Part shown: piece after piece, positions 8,139 through 16,513 of the stretch
Numbering within the stretch: position 1 is the stretch's first letter
Layout: every line of letters starts with the position of its first letter
DNA from: Zhongshania sp. R06B22
Lineage (GTDB): Bacteria > Pseudomonadota > Gammaproteobacteria > Pseudomonadales > Spongiibacteraceae
Length of the DNA: 64,000 nucleotides
Assembly: GCF_040892595.1 (NCBI RefSeq)
Contig: NZ_JBFRYB010000001.1
Location: 1,550,001-1,614,000 of the forward strand
Direction of reading: 5' to 3'
Made by a program: the position numbers and the translations under genes
Notes under the pieces: model-generated
Seen by the model: the letters and a program-made list of their open reading frames with translations, nothing else
Database searches by the model: none
What the model was told of the DNA's origin: nothing

Positions 8139-9284
8139 ATGCGCACTAGCTGGGATATATTTTGTCACATCGTCGATAACTACGGTGATGCTGGGGTTTG
8201 TTGGCGTTTGGCGCGGCAACTGGCGGTAGAGTATGACGCCGACGTGCGACTATGGGTCGACGACCTGACCACCTTTAATCTGGTCTCTGGTGGCGCTGGT
8301 CTTGATGTTTCCGCCGAATTGCCGCGTTTCGTTGACGGCGTGTGGCTACATTTATGGCCAGCTCCTTGGCCTGCGAATGTGCTGCCAGCTGATGTGGTGC
8401 TAGAAACCTTTGCTTGTGAGTTGCCCGCAGACTATGTTGCGGCAATGGCGGTACGAGAGTTCCCATCCCTGTGGCTGAATTTAGAGTATCTGAGCGCAGA
8501 GGAGTGGGTGTCGGCGTGTCATGGCCTGCCATCATTACAAGCCAATGGCCTGCAGAAGTTCTTCTTTTTTCCCGGTTTTAATATTGCTACTGGCGGCCTA
8601 CTTCGGGAAGCTGGCCTGCTGCGGCGGCGACGGGAATTTCAGCGCAGCGCCAGCGCCAGAGCGACTTTTCTCGAGAGCATTGCGGTGTCTGCGGCTCCCG
8701 ACGCAAGGCTCGTGTCCTTGTTTTGTTATGAGAACCCCGCGCTGCCTATTTGGCTGAATGCCATGTCCGCTGGCGACCTGACTTATCACATCTTGGTGCC
8801 AGAGGGTCGGGTGGTAGCGGATGTTTGCGGGTGGCTGGGGGAGGACGCTTTTAAGTTTGCTCGGGTGTATAGGCAGGGCAATGTCGCTATTCAGTTTATT
8901 CCCTTTTTGAGTCAATGTGATTATGACCGACTGCTTTGGAGCTGCGACTTTAATGTGGTTAGGGGCGAGGATTCTTTTGTTCGTGCTCAATGGGCTGGGA
9001 GGCCCTTTTTGTGGCATATCTACCGGCAGGAGGACGACGCCCATTTAATAAAATTAGACGCCTTTTTAAGCTCCTATACCGCCGGCCTCGGAGTGGATGA
9101 AAAAGCGACTTTAGTGGCTCGTTGGATAGCGTGGAATAGCGGCCAAATAGCACCCTTTGGCGGAGGTGAGTTATTCGCTGGAGGAGTAGAAATGGCGGGC
9201 CATGCAGAGGATTGGTGTGCTGCTTTAGAGAGTCAAAAAAATCTTGCGCAATCACTAGTGGATTTCTATCAGAATTGGGTATGA
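8139..9284 (+). CDS. earP: EF-P arginine rhamnosyltransferase
   Basis: GT-B glycosyltransferase that transfers rhamnose from dTDP-rhamnose to Arg32 of elongation factor P, which relieves stalling at polyproline. The N-terminus WDIFCHIVDNYGDAGVCWRLARQL is the EarP signature and puts the two conserved aspartates at D13 and D17. Near the C-terminus the family block RGEDSFVRAQWAGRPFLWHIYRQEDDAH includes the conserved glutamate of the sugar-nucleotide site. Length 381 aa is normal. The gene is followed 51 bases later by its substrate gene efp, the usual pairing. Confident. Confidence 0.95.
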   Translation: MRTSWDIFCHIVDNYGDAGVCWRLARQLAVEYDADVRLWVDDLTTFNLVSGGAGLDVSAELPRFVDGVWLHLWPAPWPANVLPADVVLETFACELPADYVAAMAVREFPSLWLNLEYLSAEEWVSACHGLPSLQANGLQKFFFFPGFNIATGGLLREAGLLRRRREFQRSASARATFLESIAVSAAPDARLVSLFCYENPALPIWLNAMSAGDLTYHILVPEGRVVADVCGWLGEDAFKFARVYRQGNVAIQFIPFLSQCDYDRLLWSCDFNVVRGEDSFVRAQWAGRPFLWHIYRQEDDAHLIKLDAFLSSYTAGLGVDEKATLVARWIAWNSGQIAPFGGGELFAGGVEMAGHAEDWCAALESQKNLAQSLVDFYQNWV

Positions 9285-9335
9285 TAGCAAGCCAAAAAAA
9301 AGCTGGCTTATATCATTTTCCATTTGGATAAACCT

Positions 9336-9908
9336 ATGAAAACAGCACAAGAAATGAAGCCCAGTAGTGTGATTTTGATTGATGGCCAGCCTTGGATGGT
9401 TCAGAAAGCGGAATTTACTAAATCAGGTCGGAATAGCGCCATCGTAAAAATGAAGTTGAAGAACCTATTGAGTGGCTCGACCACGGAAACTGTTTATAAG
9501 AGTGACGATAAAGTTGAGCCAGTTATCCTTGAGCGTATACCGGTAACATACTCCTATGTCGCTGAGTCCACCTATGTGTTTATGGACGAAGAATACAATC
9601 AGTACGAACTCAAGGAAGAGGACATAGAAAGCGTACTTCCCTATATTGTTGATGGTATGACGGATATCTGCGATGCAGTTTTCTTCGAAGGTAAGCTTAT
9701 TTCAGTCAATCTGCCGACCATGATCGTCCGTCAAATTACTTATACCGAAGGTTCGGCCCGTGGCGATACGTCCGGCAAGGTGATGAAGCCTGCAAAATTG
9801 AGTAACGGTACAGAAATCAAGGTGGCAGACTTCTGTGAAATAGACGATTGGATCGAAATCGATACCCGCAGCGGCGAATATAAATCCCGGGCCAAGGCAC
9901 CTGTTTAA
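9336..9908 (+). CDS. efp: Elongation factor P, rhamnosylated type
   Basis: Translation factor that binds between the P and E sites and promotes peptide bonds at proline runs. I choose ATG 9336 over the upstream TTG 9324: with this start the acceptor loop reads KSGRNSA and its arginine is residue 32, exactly the position modified by EarP. A GGATA site lies five bases upstream. The 190-residue product has the three beta-barrel domains and the conserved C-terminal signature [16 protein letters not shown] bidirectional terminator follows at 9986. Confidence 0.96.
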   Translation: MKTAQEMKPSSVILIDGQPWMVQKAEFTKSGRNSAIVKMKLKNLLSGSTTETVYKSDDKVEPVILERIPVTYSYVAESTYVFMDEEYNQYELKEEDIESVLPYIVDGMTDICDAVFFEGKLISVNLPTMIVRQITYTEGSARGDTSGKVMKPAKLSNGTEIKVADFCEIDDWIEIDTRSGEYKSRAKAPV

Positions 9909-9985
9909 GCCGTTCTCACTGTAAGGCTTATTAAAGCTAAGTTATTCTTAGATCTAATAAAGAGTTGATCTAAAAATATCAGCCA

Positions 9986-10018
9986 TAAAAAAACCGACAT
10001 CAGAGTCGGTTTTTTTAT
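9986..10018. terminator. Bidirectional terminator between efp and a convergent gene
   Basis: Stem AAAACCGAC / GTCGGTTTT with A-run before and T-run after (AAAAAAACCGAC, loop ATCAGA, GTCGGTTTTTTT). It serves efp on the plus strand and, through the symmetric A/T flanks, can serve the minus-strand gene ending at 10062. Confidence 0.9.
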
Positions 10019-10061
10019 GCTCGTTAATACTATGGCGGATGACGTCAGGCGCTAGTCTTGG

Positions 10062-10595
10062 CTATGAACTCTTACTATTACAGCGGCTAAGTGCTTTAGC
10101 GCGGGCTTCATTAAAACCGGCGAGTGAGAACCGATCATTGCCCTTTGCAAAATGATGTGACACGTCGCTAGTCGCAGGCATAAACATATTTACTGCATCG
10201 GAATGTGACATCAGGTCAAGCAATTCAGCATTGGCAAAGACATGCCCCATGATGACTTCGTGGCTATTTCCTGCCGTGGGTCGGATCGCCACAACTTGAA
10301 GGGGTATAGACATGGAGACACCGTCAAAATTGGCATCCATTGTTACCGTTTGGCCCGCTAAAGACCAAACATCGCTGCTGTTGCTAGACCAGCTCACATA
10401 TAGCTCGTCGCTGCTGCAGGTGTTGCTATGCTTTACTAAACCGAACTGATGGTTGGCAGTGTTCTCACCTTCGGTGGTGTAGCCGGTTGATTTTGATATT
10501 TCGTCAATTTGCCAAGCGGGTGCGACATTGGCAAGCGCGTTAATAGACAGTAGTGCGGAGCCGAGTAGTAGTGGGTAAGCGAGTAATTTTTTCAT
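10062..10595 (-). CDS. Secreted hypothetical protein, 177 aa
   Basis: Function not recognised. A clear Sec signal peptide (KK, hydrophobic LLAYPLLLGSALLSI, cleavage after ALA at about residue 22) indicates a periplasmic or secreted product. The mature part is polar and Ser-rich with two cysteines (C59 and C173, approximately) that could form a disulphide. An AGGTGA ribosome site lies 7 bases before the ATG. The gene is convergent to efp and shares its terminator. Confidence 0.75.
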   Translation of the reverse strand: MKKLLAYPLLLGSALLSINALANVAPAWQIDEISKSTGYTTEGENTANHQFGLVKHSNTCSSDELYVSWSSNSSDVWSLAGQTVTMDANFDGVSMSIPLQVVAIRPTAGNSHEVIMGHVFANAELLDLMSHSDAVNMFMPATSDVSHHFAKGNDRFSLAGFNEARAKALSRCNSKSS

Positions 10596-10795
10596 GTTTG
10601 GTCACCTAGGCAAATGAGAGCGTTGTGAAAGAGTCGAGTTAATCTTGCCGACTATTGGGCGAGGTCGGTATACGTAGTCACCGTGAGTGAGAACGGAGTC
10701 ACATTATCTAACGATATCAATAAGCTCCTATATTTTGCTTTTCTCTGGGGGCTATTGGCGTGGAATTTTGAGGAATAGGGGATGATGCGTATAGC

Positions 10796-11593
10796 ATGTT
10801 GAGGGTGTACATATTGGGCGGCGACATTAGTTCACAAGACTTACATCGTTTATGCGTCTATAGTGACGGGTGCGCGTGTTGTGAGCCAGCTTGGTTCGCG
10901 GCTTATGCCCACAGCCTGGAGTACGTTGTGGAATCTATTCGTCTTCGTTACCAGACCATCGACGTTAGTGGTTTTGATATACACGTTCGCAGTCTTCGCG
11001 ATAACCAACAGTTTGCAGATACCTTAGGCGAAGCCGAGGCCCTCGGCATCTCATCGGCGCAATGGCCCTTGTTTGGGGTGCTCTGGGATTCTGGTGCGGT
11101 GTTAGCCAATGAAATGGCGGGCTTCGAGATAGCAGGTAAGCGTATTTTAGAAGTGGGCTGTGGTATGGCCTTGTCTAGTTTATTGCTCAATGCGCGTCAC
11201 GCCGACATTACGGCCACGGATATTCATCCCGAGGCCGGTAATTTTCTGATAGAAAATGTCCGTTTAAATAGCGGCGCGAAAATCCCATATTTGCGCGCTG
11301 ATTGGAAAGATATCACTGACGGTTTGGGTAAGTTCGATGTGATTATTGGCGCTGATATATTGTATGAGCGGGAACATATTAGCCTGCTATCAGATTTTAT
11401 TGAGCGCCATGCCAAACCCTGCTGCGAAGTGATTATGGTCGACCCGGCGCGGTTTAATCACGCCGCCTTTAGTAAGCGAATGGTGACTCTAGGCTATGTG
11501 CATAGTCAGCATAAGCCGGATACCAGCAGCTTTTTAAACGCGGAATTTAGAGGCCAAGTGCTGCGTTACCAGCGCACCAAGCCTCAAATTTAG
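10796..11593 (+). CDS. SAM-dependent methyltransferase, METTL21-like
   Basis: Class I methyltransferase. Motif I is ILEVGCGMALSSLLL (about residues 119-133), followed by motif II with an acidic residue (ITATDIHPEA) and post-motif FDVIIGADILYEREHI. The D-I-L-Y segment matches the DxxY motif of METTL21/lysine-methyltransferase-like proteins, so a protein substrate is likely, but that is inference. The first 60 residues, with several cysteines (LCVYSDGCACCEP), are unlike the family, and the real start could lie downstream near the RYQTIDVSGF stretch. It is a single gene with a weak ribosome site. Confidence 0.75.
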   Translation: MLRVYILGGDISSQDLHRLCVYSDGCACCEPAWFAAYAHSLEYVVESIRLRYQTIDVSGFDIHVRSLRDNQQFADTLGEAEALGISSAQWPLFGVLWDSGAVLANEMAGFEIAGKRILEVGCGMALSSLLLNARHADITATDIHPEAGNFLIENVRLNSGAKIPYLRADWKDITDGLGKFDVIIGADILYEREHISLLSDFIERHAKPCCEVIMVDPARFNHAAFSKRMVTLGYVHSQHKPDTSSFLNAEFRGQVLRYQRTKPQI

Positions 11594-11780
11594 GCTGGTT
11601 TATTGTGCTTGCCGGCGAGTTTTTGTTGGCGCCCGATCACCTGCAATTGAAGCTTAGAATAACGAAATAGACAGACACTCGATTCCTTTTAAACTCCTCG
11701 TTTGATACCCCTCCGTCGATATTCAACTAGTCACGATAGGGTCGCCATGGCGGCTAGGCAGTGACTTTTGAGAGCCGCGC

Positions 11781-12554
11781 TCAGTGGTGATGTTCGCCGC
11801 CAATATCATTGCCTTGGGCGTCATACATGCCGGAACTGCCGTGCTCGATAAACCCTAGATTAATCATCTTTTTCAGAAACGGGTCAGATTCATTGTCGCC
11901 AATGTCTGCGTAGTCTGTGGTTTGGTAATCTAGATGCTCCTCAAAAAAGGCGTTGATCACCTTTATGTCGGTGCTCTTCGCTGTTAGCAACCAAGTGGCG
12001 GTTTGGCCTTTAGCGTTGCGCGTATACGATTTAACGAGTCTATAAGTGGGTAGCCAGTTTAGCGTGATGGACTGCTGAGGGTCTTTCAAGGTGTAGATTT
12101 CTTCGCGGTCGCAGCCGCTGCCTATTGTTTTTATTAAGGTCATTTTGGCGAGCAGGGAGTTGGCGACTAGCTGATTTTTCATACTCCAATCGTCGTCGCT
12201 GCCTAGGTCTTTAATTTCACCTGGTGCGTATTCAATACCGCGCTGATATGCGTCAAAGTAGCGGTTTAACTTAATGCTATTGCTGCGGTTGCGCTCCCAT
12301 AATTCGGTAATGGCTCTTTTGGGGTATTGCTCAGCAACGCTATTGGCGCGACGCCATAGCACCATGTGGTCAAATTTCTCTGGCTTGGTGGCCTCGGCAT
12401 GTTTGCTAATTTGGTAATGGGCGCTGATGGGTGTGTCTGTATTGCAGGTCGATGCGGAGGCTGCCGGTAGAAGTATTGTCATGCCGGTGACGACAGCTGT
12501 CGCTGCCAAGATTGTGCGCAGTGATAGTGTTGAAAAATAGGTGTGTAACTTCAA
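11781..12554 (-). CDS. Secreted hypothetical protein near phosphatases
   Basis: Unknown 257-residue protein with an N-terminal signal peptide (hydrophobic region about residues 13-32, likely cleavage after SASA). Mature part is polar; C-terminus ends in three histidines preceded by a GNDIGG segment. Start is TTG with a GGGGA site six bases upstream. It lies 116 bases downstream of the alkaline phosphatase pair on the same strand, with a probable terminator between them, so a link to phosphate use is only contextual. Confidence 0.65.
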   Translation of the reverse strand: MKLHTYFSTLSLRTILAATAVVTGMTILLPAASASTCNTDTPISAHYQISKHAEATKPEKFDHMVLWRRANSVAEQYPKRAITELWERNRSNSIKLNRYFDAYQRGIEYAPGEIKDLGSDDDWSMKNQLVANSLLAKMTLIKTIGSGCDREEIYTLKDPQQSITLNWLPTYRLVKSYTRNAKGQTATWLLTAKSTDIKVINAFFEEHLDYQTTDYADIGDNESDPFLKKMINLGFIEHGSSGMYDAQGNDIGGEHHH

Positions 12555-12611
12555 GGTAAATCCCCAATTCTAAGTTTGTACTTTGGTGAAAACTCGGCTG
12601 CTGTTTATTAA

Positions 12612-12638
12612 TAAAGGCGCCGGCTTGCACTGGCGCCA
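12612..12638 (-). terminator. Probable terminator after alkaline phosphatase 2
   Basis: On the minus strand the two GGCGCC hexamers at 12632-12637 and 12616-12621 form a stem with a 10-nt loop, followed by TTTATTAAT. It lies 33 bases after the stop of the lipoprotein phosphatase. The stem is short, so strength is uncertain. Confidence 0.5.
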
Positions 12639-12670
12639 GAAGGCTTATCACTTATTAAATTATTATTGTA

Positions 12671-14500
12671 TTAAGGCGCCACTTGCTTGCCATTGGCTTT
12701 ATTAACAAGGTCTGCAGCGTAGTTCATGACATGAAATATCACGTTCTGCTCATTCGTGCCGCTAACCAATGCAGAGCCAGGGCCTTTTGCATAAACACCA
12801 ACATCTTCACCTGCATGGGTTTCTGAACCAAGTGGGATTAAGGCCTCTTGGTGGAAACCCGGTGATTGGGTGTCTACCAGTAATAGGTCTTGGCGGCCGG
12901 TGTCGATTGCGTAGTTATATCCCTCGTCAGCATCAGTTTCATCACCGAGGTCGCGAAAGCCTAGTCCGTTGGTATAACCAACAGTGGTATAGGGCATACC
13001 ATCTGCGGCAAGCGTGGGTGATGTTGAACCGATGTTTACGACTTTGCCCAGAATCGGGTTGCCGCGTTTGGGGTAACCCGCAATCGTAAATACATGGCTG
13101 TGGTCAGCCGTGACAATGATTAGCGTCTCATCACTATTGGTTAGCTCAACGGCTTTGGCGACGGCCTCAGAAAGCTCGATCGTGTCGGTCAGTGCGTTAT
13201 ACGCATTGCCGGCGTGATGAGCATGGTCAATACGACCCGACTCAACCATGAGGAAGAAACCATTGCTGTTATTGTCTAAGACCTGAATGGCTTTCTCGGT
13301 CATGTCGCGCAATGAGGGCTCGCCGGCGACGTCATTTTTGCGATCAGCTTCGTACTGCATATGCGATTCATTGAATAGTGCCAGCACTTTGCTGGTGCTT
13401 TCGGTATCAATTGCGTTGAAGCCGGTTTTATCGAAAATGTAGCGGCCTTGGGGGTAGCGCGTTTGCCATTCTGCTGTTAGATCGCGACCGTCGGTGCGAT
13501 CACCCTCTACGCTGCTCACGGCGTCTGGACTATTAAAGGCGGCATCTTTTGGCAAGAAGCTGCGACGACCGCCGCCCATTACCACGTCGATGCCATCGAC
13601 ATTAATACCACCGATACGGGCTTCTAGATTTGACTCAAAATTCACCAATTGCGAGGCAATATCTTCGCAGCCAGCAATTTTTGCGGCAGCGGGCATATCA
13701 CCGTCGTCTTCCCAGTTGCGGTCAGCAGACTTTGCATATGTTGCTGCGGGTGTTGCATGGGTGATGCGGGCAGTGGACAGTATGCCGGTAGATTTACCGG
13801 CGATTTCTGCCAGCTCAAGCGCAGTCACTAGTTCATTGCCAGCCACGGTAGTGCAATCACCGCGAACAATATTTTCGTTCACGCCAATCACACCGACGTC
13901 GGTTTTAACCCCGCTCATGATCGCCGTCATGGTGCCCGCAGAGTCTGGCGTTTGGGCGTCGACGTTATAGGTTTTTGCTAAACCGCTGTAAGGGAACATA
14001 TCGAAGCTTAGGTTATGCTCTTCGCCCAGTTTGCCATTGAGCTGGCCCTCTAATATGCGCGCCGCAGTGACGGTTGAAATCCCCATGCCATCGCCGACAA
14101 ATAGGATCACATTTTTTGCCGCGCCGCGGGTCAAATTAGGCGCGGTGACATCGGCTATTTTTGCTTCTGCATCGCTAAACCAGGCGTTGTTGCGGGTGTT
14201 GCCGATAAGATCGACAGATTCTGGCGCTGTGTAAGGCTCGCAAACAAACTTAGTGTCGGTAATTTCACTGCTTTCTAAATTACTATTGCTGTTACTGTCT
14301 GGGCCGCTGTCAAATTGAACCCCGCCACCAGGGCAGTTGCTGTCGCCAGCCGGCAGTGCAGTTTGGGTAATAAGGCTGTTGATGCCATTGTTGCCGTCCG
14401 CACCATTATTACCGTTGACGCCATTGCGGCCGTCGTCGCCACCACAGGCGCTAAGACCTGCTATCGCAGCGCTTAATATCGCTATTTTAATGTGATTCAT
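12671..14500 (-). CDS. Lipoprotein alkaline phosphatase, collagen-like linker
   Basis: PhoA-superfamily phosphomonoesterase, 609 aa, probably displayed on the outer membrane. Lipobox LSAC puts the lipid-modified cysteine at C19. Six Gly-X-Y triplets follow (about residues 24-41) and then a Cys-bounded segment (about 43-87) of a kind often seen after bacterial collagen-like repeats. The catalytic part has metal ligand D137 (VGDGMG), nucleophile S187 (TPDSAGT), the ESGRIDHAHHAG and TADHSHVF metal sites, and ETHAGED. I prefer ATG 14500 to 14506 because AAGGAG lies only one base before the latter and seven before the former. The ribosome site overlaps the stop of the paralogous upstream gene. Confidence 0.92.
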   Translation of the reverse strand: MNHIKIAILSAAIAGLSACGGDDGRNGVNGNNGADGNNGINSLITQTALPAGDSNCPGGGVQFDSGPDSNSNSNLESSEITDTKFVCEPYTAPESVDLIGNTRNNAWFSDAEAKIADVTAPNLTRGAAKNVILFVGDGMGISTVTAARILEGQLNGKLGEEHNLSFDMFPYSGLAKTYNVDAQTPDSAGTMTAIMSGVKTDVGVIGVNENIVRGDCTTVAGNELVTALELAEIAGKSTGILSTARITHATPAATYAKSADRNWEDDGDMPAAAKIAGCEDIASQLVNFESNLEARIGGINVDGIDVVMGGGRRSFLPKDAAFNSPDAVSSVEGDRTDGRDLTAEWQTRYPQGRYIFDKTGFNAIDTESTSKVLALFNESHMQYEADRKNDVAGEPSLRDMTEKAIQVLDNNSNGFFLMVESGRIDHAHHAGNAYNALTDTIELSEAVAKAVELTNSDETLIIVTADHSHVFTIAGYPKRGNPILGKVVNIGSTSPTLAADGMPYTTVGYTNGLGFRDLGDETDADEGYNYAIDTGRQDLLLVDTQSPGFHQEALIPLGSETHAGEDVGVYAKGPGSALVSGTNEQNVIFHVMNYAADLVNKANGKQVAP

Positions 14501-14511
14501 TGCCATTCTCC

Positions 14512-16098
14512 TTATTCGCCGGTCAGCAGATCGAGGGCTTGGTTAATCATATGGAACACCATATTTTGCTCAATAACGCCGTGTACAAATTGCGAACCTG
14601 GGCCGCGGGCGTGAAGGCTAATGTCTTCGCCGGCATGGGTTTCGGAACCTAGCGGTATTAATGCTTCTTGGTGAAAGCCTGACGATTCAGTATCAACACT
14701 GCCGAGATCTGCCCGTCCTGCTTGATTACCCTTTGAGTATACCGCGTCGGCATCTGTCTCTGCGCCAAGGTCGTGAAAGCCTAGGCCATTGGTGTATCCC
14801 ACCGTTGTGTATGGCATGCCGTCGGCAGCATTGGTGGGTTCAGTTTCGCCAACAGCGACGACCTTGCCTAGAATCGGATTGCCGCGTTTGGGGTAGCCGG
14901 CAATAGTGAACACATGGCTGTGGTCAGCGGTGACCATAATCAGGGTTTCTTCCGGGTTAGTTGCATCTACTGCTGCTTGTACCGCATTCGATAGCTCGAT
15001 GGCATCTGTTAATGCGCTATAGGCACTGCCTGCGTGATGGCCGTGGTCAATACGGCCAGACTCCACTACCAGTAAATAGCCCTTGCTATTGTTGTTGAGA
15101 ATGTCGATGGCTTTGCTGGTCATTTGAGTCAAGGACGGCTCGCCGGCAACATCATTGCCCCGATCTTGTTCGTATTGCATGTGGGATTCGTTAAACAGAC
15201 CAAACAATTTACTGGCAGTACTGGCATCTACAGCGTCAAAGCTGCTCTGATCAAAGACATAATTGCCAGCGGGGTAGCGTGTCTTCCATTCAGCGGTAAG
15301 GTCGCGACCGTCGGTCCGGTCACCCTCGACACTGCTGAGGGCATCGCTGCTATTAAAGGCGGCGTCTTTGGGAAGGAAGCTGCGGCGACCACCGCCCATG
15401 ACCACGTCTAAGCCATCAACATCGCTATTGGCAATGCGCGCTTCTAAGTTGGCTTCAAAGTTTACTAACTGCGATGCAATATCTTCACAGCCCGCTTCTT
15501 TGGCGGCGGTGGGCATATCACCGTCGTCTTCCCAGTTGCGGTCCGCCGATTTCGCGTAAGCGGCTGCGGGGGTGGCGTGAGTGATGCGCGCGGTAGAGAT
15601 AATACCTGTCGACATACCCTTTATTTCGGCTAACTCAATAGCGGTGATTAACTCGTTGCCGCTGACGGTAGTGCAATCGCCACGCACAATATTCTCAGCA
15701 ACGCCCAAGACACCGGCATCACTTTTTACGCCTGACATCATGGCTGTCATGGTACCGGCAGAATCTGGCGTTTGTGCATCCACATTGTAGGTTTTTACCA
15801 AGGCCGAGTGGGGAAAGGTTTCAAAGCTTAAATAGCCTTCTTCACCGGAATTACCGTTTTGCTGGCCTTGTAATATACGCGCGGCAGTTAGGGTAGACAC
15901 GCCCATACCGTCACCCACAAATAGAATGACGTTCTTTGCTTTTGTCGGCGTAGTCGCGGTGGTTTTAGTTTCAGTTGTGGCCGCAGCATCAGTATACCAA
16001 GGGCTATTAGACTGATTTGAAGGTAATACTGCCGCAGCGGCATGTGTTGCAATTGCCATGGGCAAAACCCCTGACAATATAGCGGATCTTATACGCAT
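14512..16098 (-). CDS. Periplasmic or secreted alkaline phosphatase
   Basis: Second PhoA-superfamily phosphatase, 528 aa, strongly similar over its whole catalytic part to the lipoprotein paralogue downstream. A signal peptide ends near THAAAA (about residue 23); there is no lipobox. Metal and catalytic residues are present: D63 in VGDGMGVST, nucleophile S113 in TPDSAGT, ESGRIDHGHHAG and TADHSHVF. An AGGAG site lies eight bases before the ATG. The paralogue starts 11 bases after this stop, so the pair is one operon that arose by tandem duplication. A candidate Pho box lies 150-180 bases upstream. Confidence 0.93.
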   Translation of the reverse strand: MRIRSAILSGVLPMAIATHAAAAVLPSNQSNSPWYTDAAATTETKTTATTPTKAKNVILFVGDGMGVSTLTAARILQGQQNGNSGEEGYLSFETFPHSALVKTYNVDAQTPDSAGTMTAMMSGVKSDAGVLGVAENIVRGDCTTVSGNELITAIELAEIKGMSTGIISTARITHATPAAAYAKSADRNWEDDGDMPTAAKEAGCEDIASQLVNFEANLEARIANSDVDGLDVVMGGGRRSFLPKDAAFNSSDALSSVEGDRTDGRDLTAEWKTRYPAGNYVFDQSSFDAVDASTASKLFGLFNESHMQYEQDRGNDVAGEPSLTQMTSKAIDILNNNSKGYLLVVESGRIDHGHHAGSAYSALTDAIELSNAVQAAVDATNPEETLIMVTADHSHVFTIAGYPKRGNPILGKVVAVGETEPTNAADGMPYTTVGYTNGLGFHDLGAETDADAVYSKGNQAGRADLGSVDTESSGFHQEALIPLGSETHAGEDISLHARGPGSQFVHGVIEQNMVFHMINQALDLLTGE

Positions 16099-16513
16099 TT
16101 TAAGGCTCCTGGTCTGGAAAATAATTTTTCCTATATTAGGTATGTCGTGCTTGGGTAAGAGGCCCCATCAAAAACGAGCGTCGCTAGCTAGCATCACTTA
16201 CCGGCACAGAGACTAGAGCCAAAGGCTTACAGTTTGATGGCGCTTATATGGAGGTTTTAAGACGGTCGGATGACAGTAGTGTTGAACCGTTTGGTGTTAA
16301 CTGTGCAGGCATATAAAGGGCTTTGGGTCTATTACCCTTGATAGCGTGCAAGTTGGCTTGAGTGGCGATTGTGTGCGCAGCTGATCTTTACAACCGTAAA
16401 TATTTAAAAGTTTACGCGGTGTAAATTTTTTGATAGATTCCATCCTATAATAACTAGCTAATCTTGCGTCGACACGGATTAGTACTTTTTTCAGATCTTG
16501 TCTGGTATAAAAA
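16099..16513. other. Divergent intergenic region, phosphatases and receptor
   Basis: 415 bases between two divergent transcripts. Besides the candidate Pho box at 16237-16276 there is a run of TTTAC/GTAAA elements (16396-16425) forming overlapping inverted repeats, and a TATAAT hexamer at 16446-16451 that could be the receptor -10, though I find no good -35 at the right distance. No coding frame is seen. Confidence 0.5.
16237..16276 (-). promoter_or_regulatory. Candidate Pho box upstream of phosphatase operon
   Basis: On the minus strand, four heptamers spaced exactly 11 bases apart resemble the PhoB half-site CTGTCAT: CTGTCAT (16276-16270, perfect), CCGTCTT (16265-16259), CCTCCAT (16254-16248) and GCGCCAT (16243-16237); the last three spacers are AAAA, ATAA and, first, CCGA. 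The 11-bp periodicity is the PhoB binding pattern. It lies 139-178 bases before the phosphatase start and also faces the TonB-dependent receptor. The match is by eye, and the outer units are weak. Confidence 0.45.

Noticed and set aside
9324..9335. TTG start of efp
   Set aside because: Would move the rhamnosylated arginine away from position 32; ATG 9336 has a ribosome site.
10782..10802. Six-codon ORF overlapping the METTL21-like start, possible leader peptide
   Set aside because: No attenuator structure or codon bias that would support a leader peptide.
13494..13970. 158-codon plus-strand ORF inside the phosphatase gene
   Set aside because: Antisense to a clearly conserved catalytic region; composition is that of a reverse-complement shadow.
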